From the NCBI GenBank assembly GCA_905221605.1, contig CAJNDS010000917.1:35001-51780 (forward strand): a DNA stretch of 16,780 nt, in the 5' to 3' direction. Origin of the DNA: Symbiodinium natans (Eukaryota > Sar > Dinophyceae > Suessiales > Symbiodiniaceae). Of this stretch, positions 16,144-16,780 are shown in pieces. Below the pieces are notes generated by a model. It searched no databases, was not told the origin of the DNA, and saw only the letters and a program-made list of their open reading frames with translations. Each line of letters opens with the position of its first letter. Position 1 is the stretch's first letter. A program made the translations under genes and the position numbers.

Positions 16144-16780
16144 GTTTGTGTCGTGCACTCTGGGTTTAGCCGAACTGGGTATAACGAACTGTTGCGCCAC
16201 AAAAAGGCTTATTTAAGAGGTCGCCAGTCCCAGGAGGCGGAATTGTCACATAGCGGGTACTGCACAAGTCCCAATCCTAATTCGCCCGCATGCTTCCCAC
16301 TAGATCCTTCTTCACTGATTCTACAAGTACTAGGTGACCAGCAGTGCCCAAAGCAGCACGCATACCAGGCATACACACATTCACACTCGCCCACGTCTGG
16401 TTTTTGTCAAAGCCTGTCTAGACCCTATCCAAAACCAACCTTCATGTCCTTCTTATGCCCGAGCATGTCACTTTCCCTCGGGCAGATCGTGCACTGGCTG
16501 CTCTTCGAGTTGGGAGTTAACGCATACCAGCGCGTGGATGCTGGTTGGAAGCTCTGCTTGGTTAAGAGCTTGCGAATGTTCTACAGCAACAACAGCCTAC
16601 AAAGCCTTGAGCATGTATTGATGGTTTGGCTACAGGGAGCTCTGGCTGCGTGCAGAATTGTTTCCCGGGTTTTAACCAATGCCGCTGTCTCCTGCAAAAC
16701 ATGTCCAGAATTTGCAAAAAGGGGCCATTGTGGCCCATGGCTGTCGGCATTTTCGCGACTACCTCGAGAAACGCAAGCCC
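16144..16780 (+). CDS. 212-codon open frame running off the right edge, unknown product
   Basis: After TAA at 16141 this frame has no stop to the end of the window, the longest uninterrupted frame here. The first part (to about 16440) is low-complexity, rich in Ser, Pro, His and Gln. From the ATG at 16465 it becomes protein-like: IVHWLLFELGVNAYQRVDAG, then LVKSLRMFYSNNSLQSLEHV, then a Cys-containing stretch CKTCPEFAKRGHCGPW. The true coding part probably starts at an exon boundary or ATG between 16400 and 16465. The Cys/His spacing (C-x2-C-x7-HC) might bind metal but fits no family I can name. The sequence to the right is needed. Confidence 0.35.

Noticed and set aside
1-16780. Bacterial-type genes, operons, insertion sequences or phage genes
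   Set aside because: No ribosome-binding sites, no long dense reading frames, no recognisable prokaryotic proteins; repeat types and spliced coding indicate a eukaryotic nucleus.

Overview
This looks like a nuclear DNA window from a eukaryote, probably an alga or related protist. It is not bacterial: coding pieces are short and scattered, there are no operons or ribosome-binding sites, spliced coding can be read, and simple repeats take up much of the sequence. Perfect CCCTAAA repeats and many degenerate relatives point to a lineage with the TTTAGGG-type telomere repeat (dinoflagellates, chromerids, green lineage and others). I looked for a dinoflagellate spliced-leader relict and saw none, so the lineage stays open.

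Layout. 1-3050: low-confidence coding-like pieces, a 20-base G tract, a three-copy degenerate tandem repeat and a short interstitial telomere repeat. 3845-6325: a large repeat domain. Its core (about 4255-5675) is a degenerate satellite of about 44 bp that resembles decayed telomere repeat. It is flanked on both sides by TTCGAA/TTTCAAAC-rich arrays and capped on the right by a 20-base C tract. 6410-7557: a possible three-exon minus-strand gene of unknown product. 7900-11100: a possible terminal exon, a complex CA/CG microsatellite with nine exact decamers, two near-identical copies of a module of about 320 bp, and a 119-bp tandem repeat. 11338-11826: a coding-like stretch open in several frames.

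Best gene. On the + strand, 12094 to about 14030 encodes an ankyrin-repeat protein in at least four exons. No single open frame shows it. Splicing four short pieces gives consecutive repeats in perfect 33-residue register. The two larger inferred introns are both 661 nt, so the repeat positions are exactly 760 bp apart twice.

Downstream, 14378-14914 is bounded by an 18-bp perfect inverted repeat, with C/G tracts and a G-rich, telomere-like core. It looks like a non-autonomous terminal-inverted-repeat element. After it come a possible two-exon coding piece (15002-15308) and a 212-codon open frame (16144-16780) running off the right edge.

No shared pathway among these genes can be inferred. 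Apart from the ankyrin gene, coding calls rest on open frame, composition and splice-phase agreement only and are tentative. All counts were made by hand.
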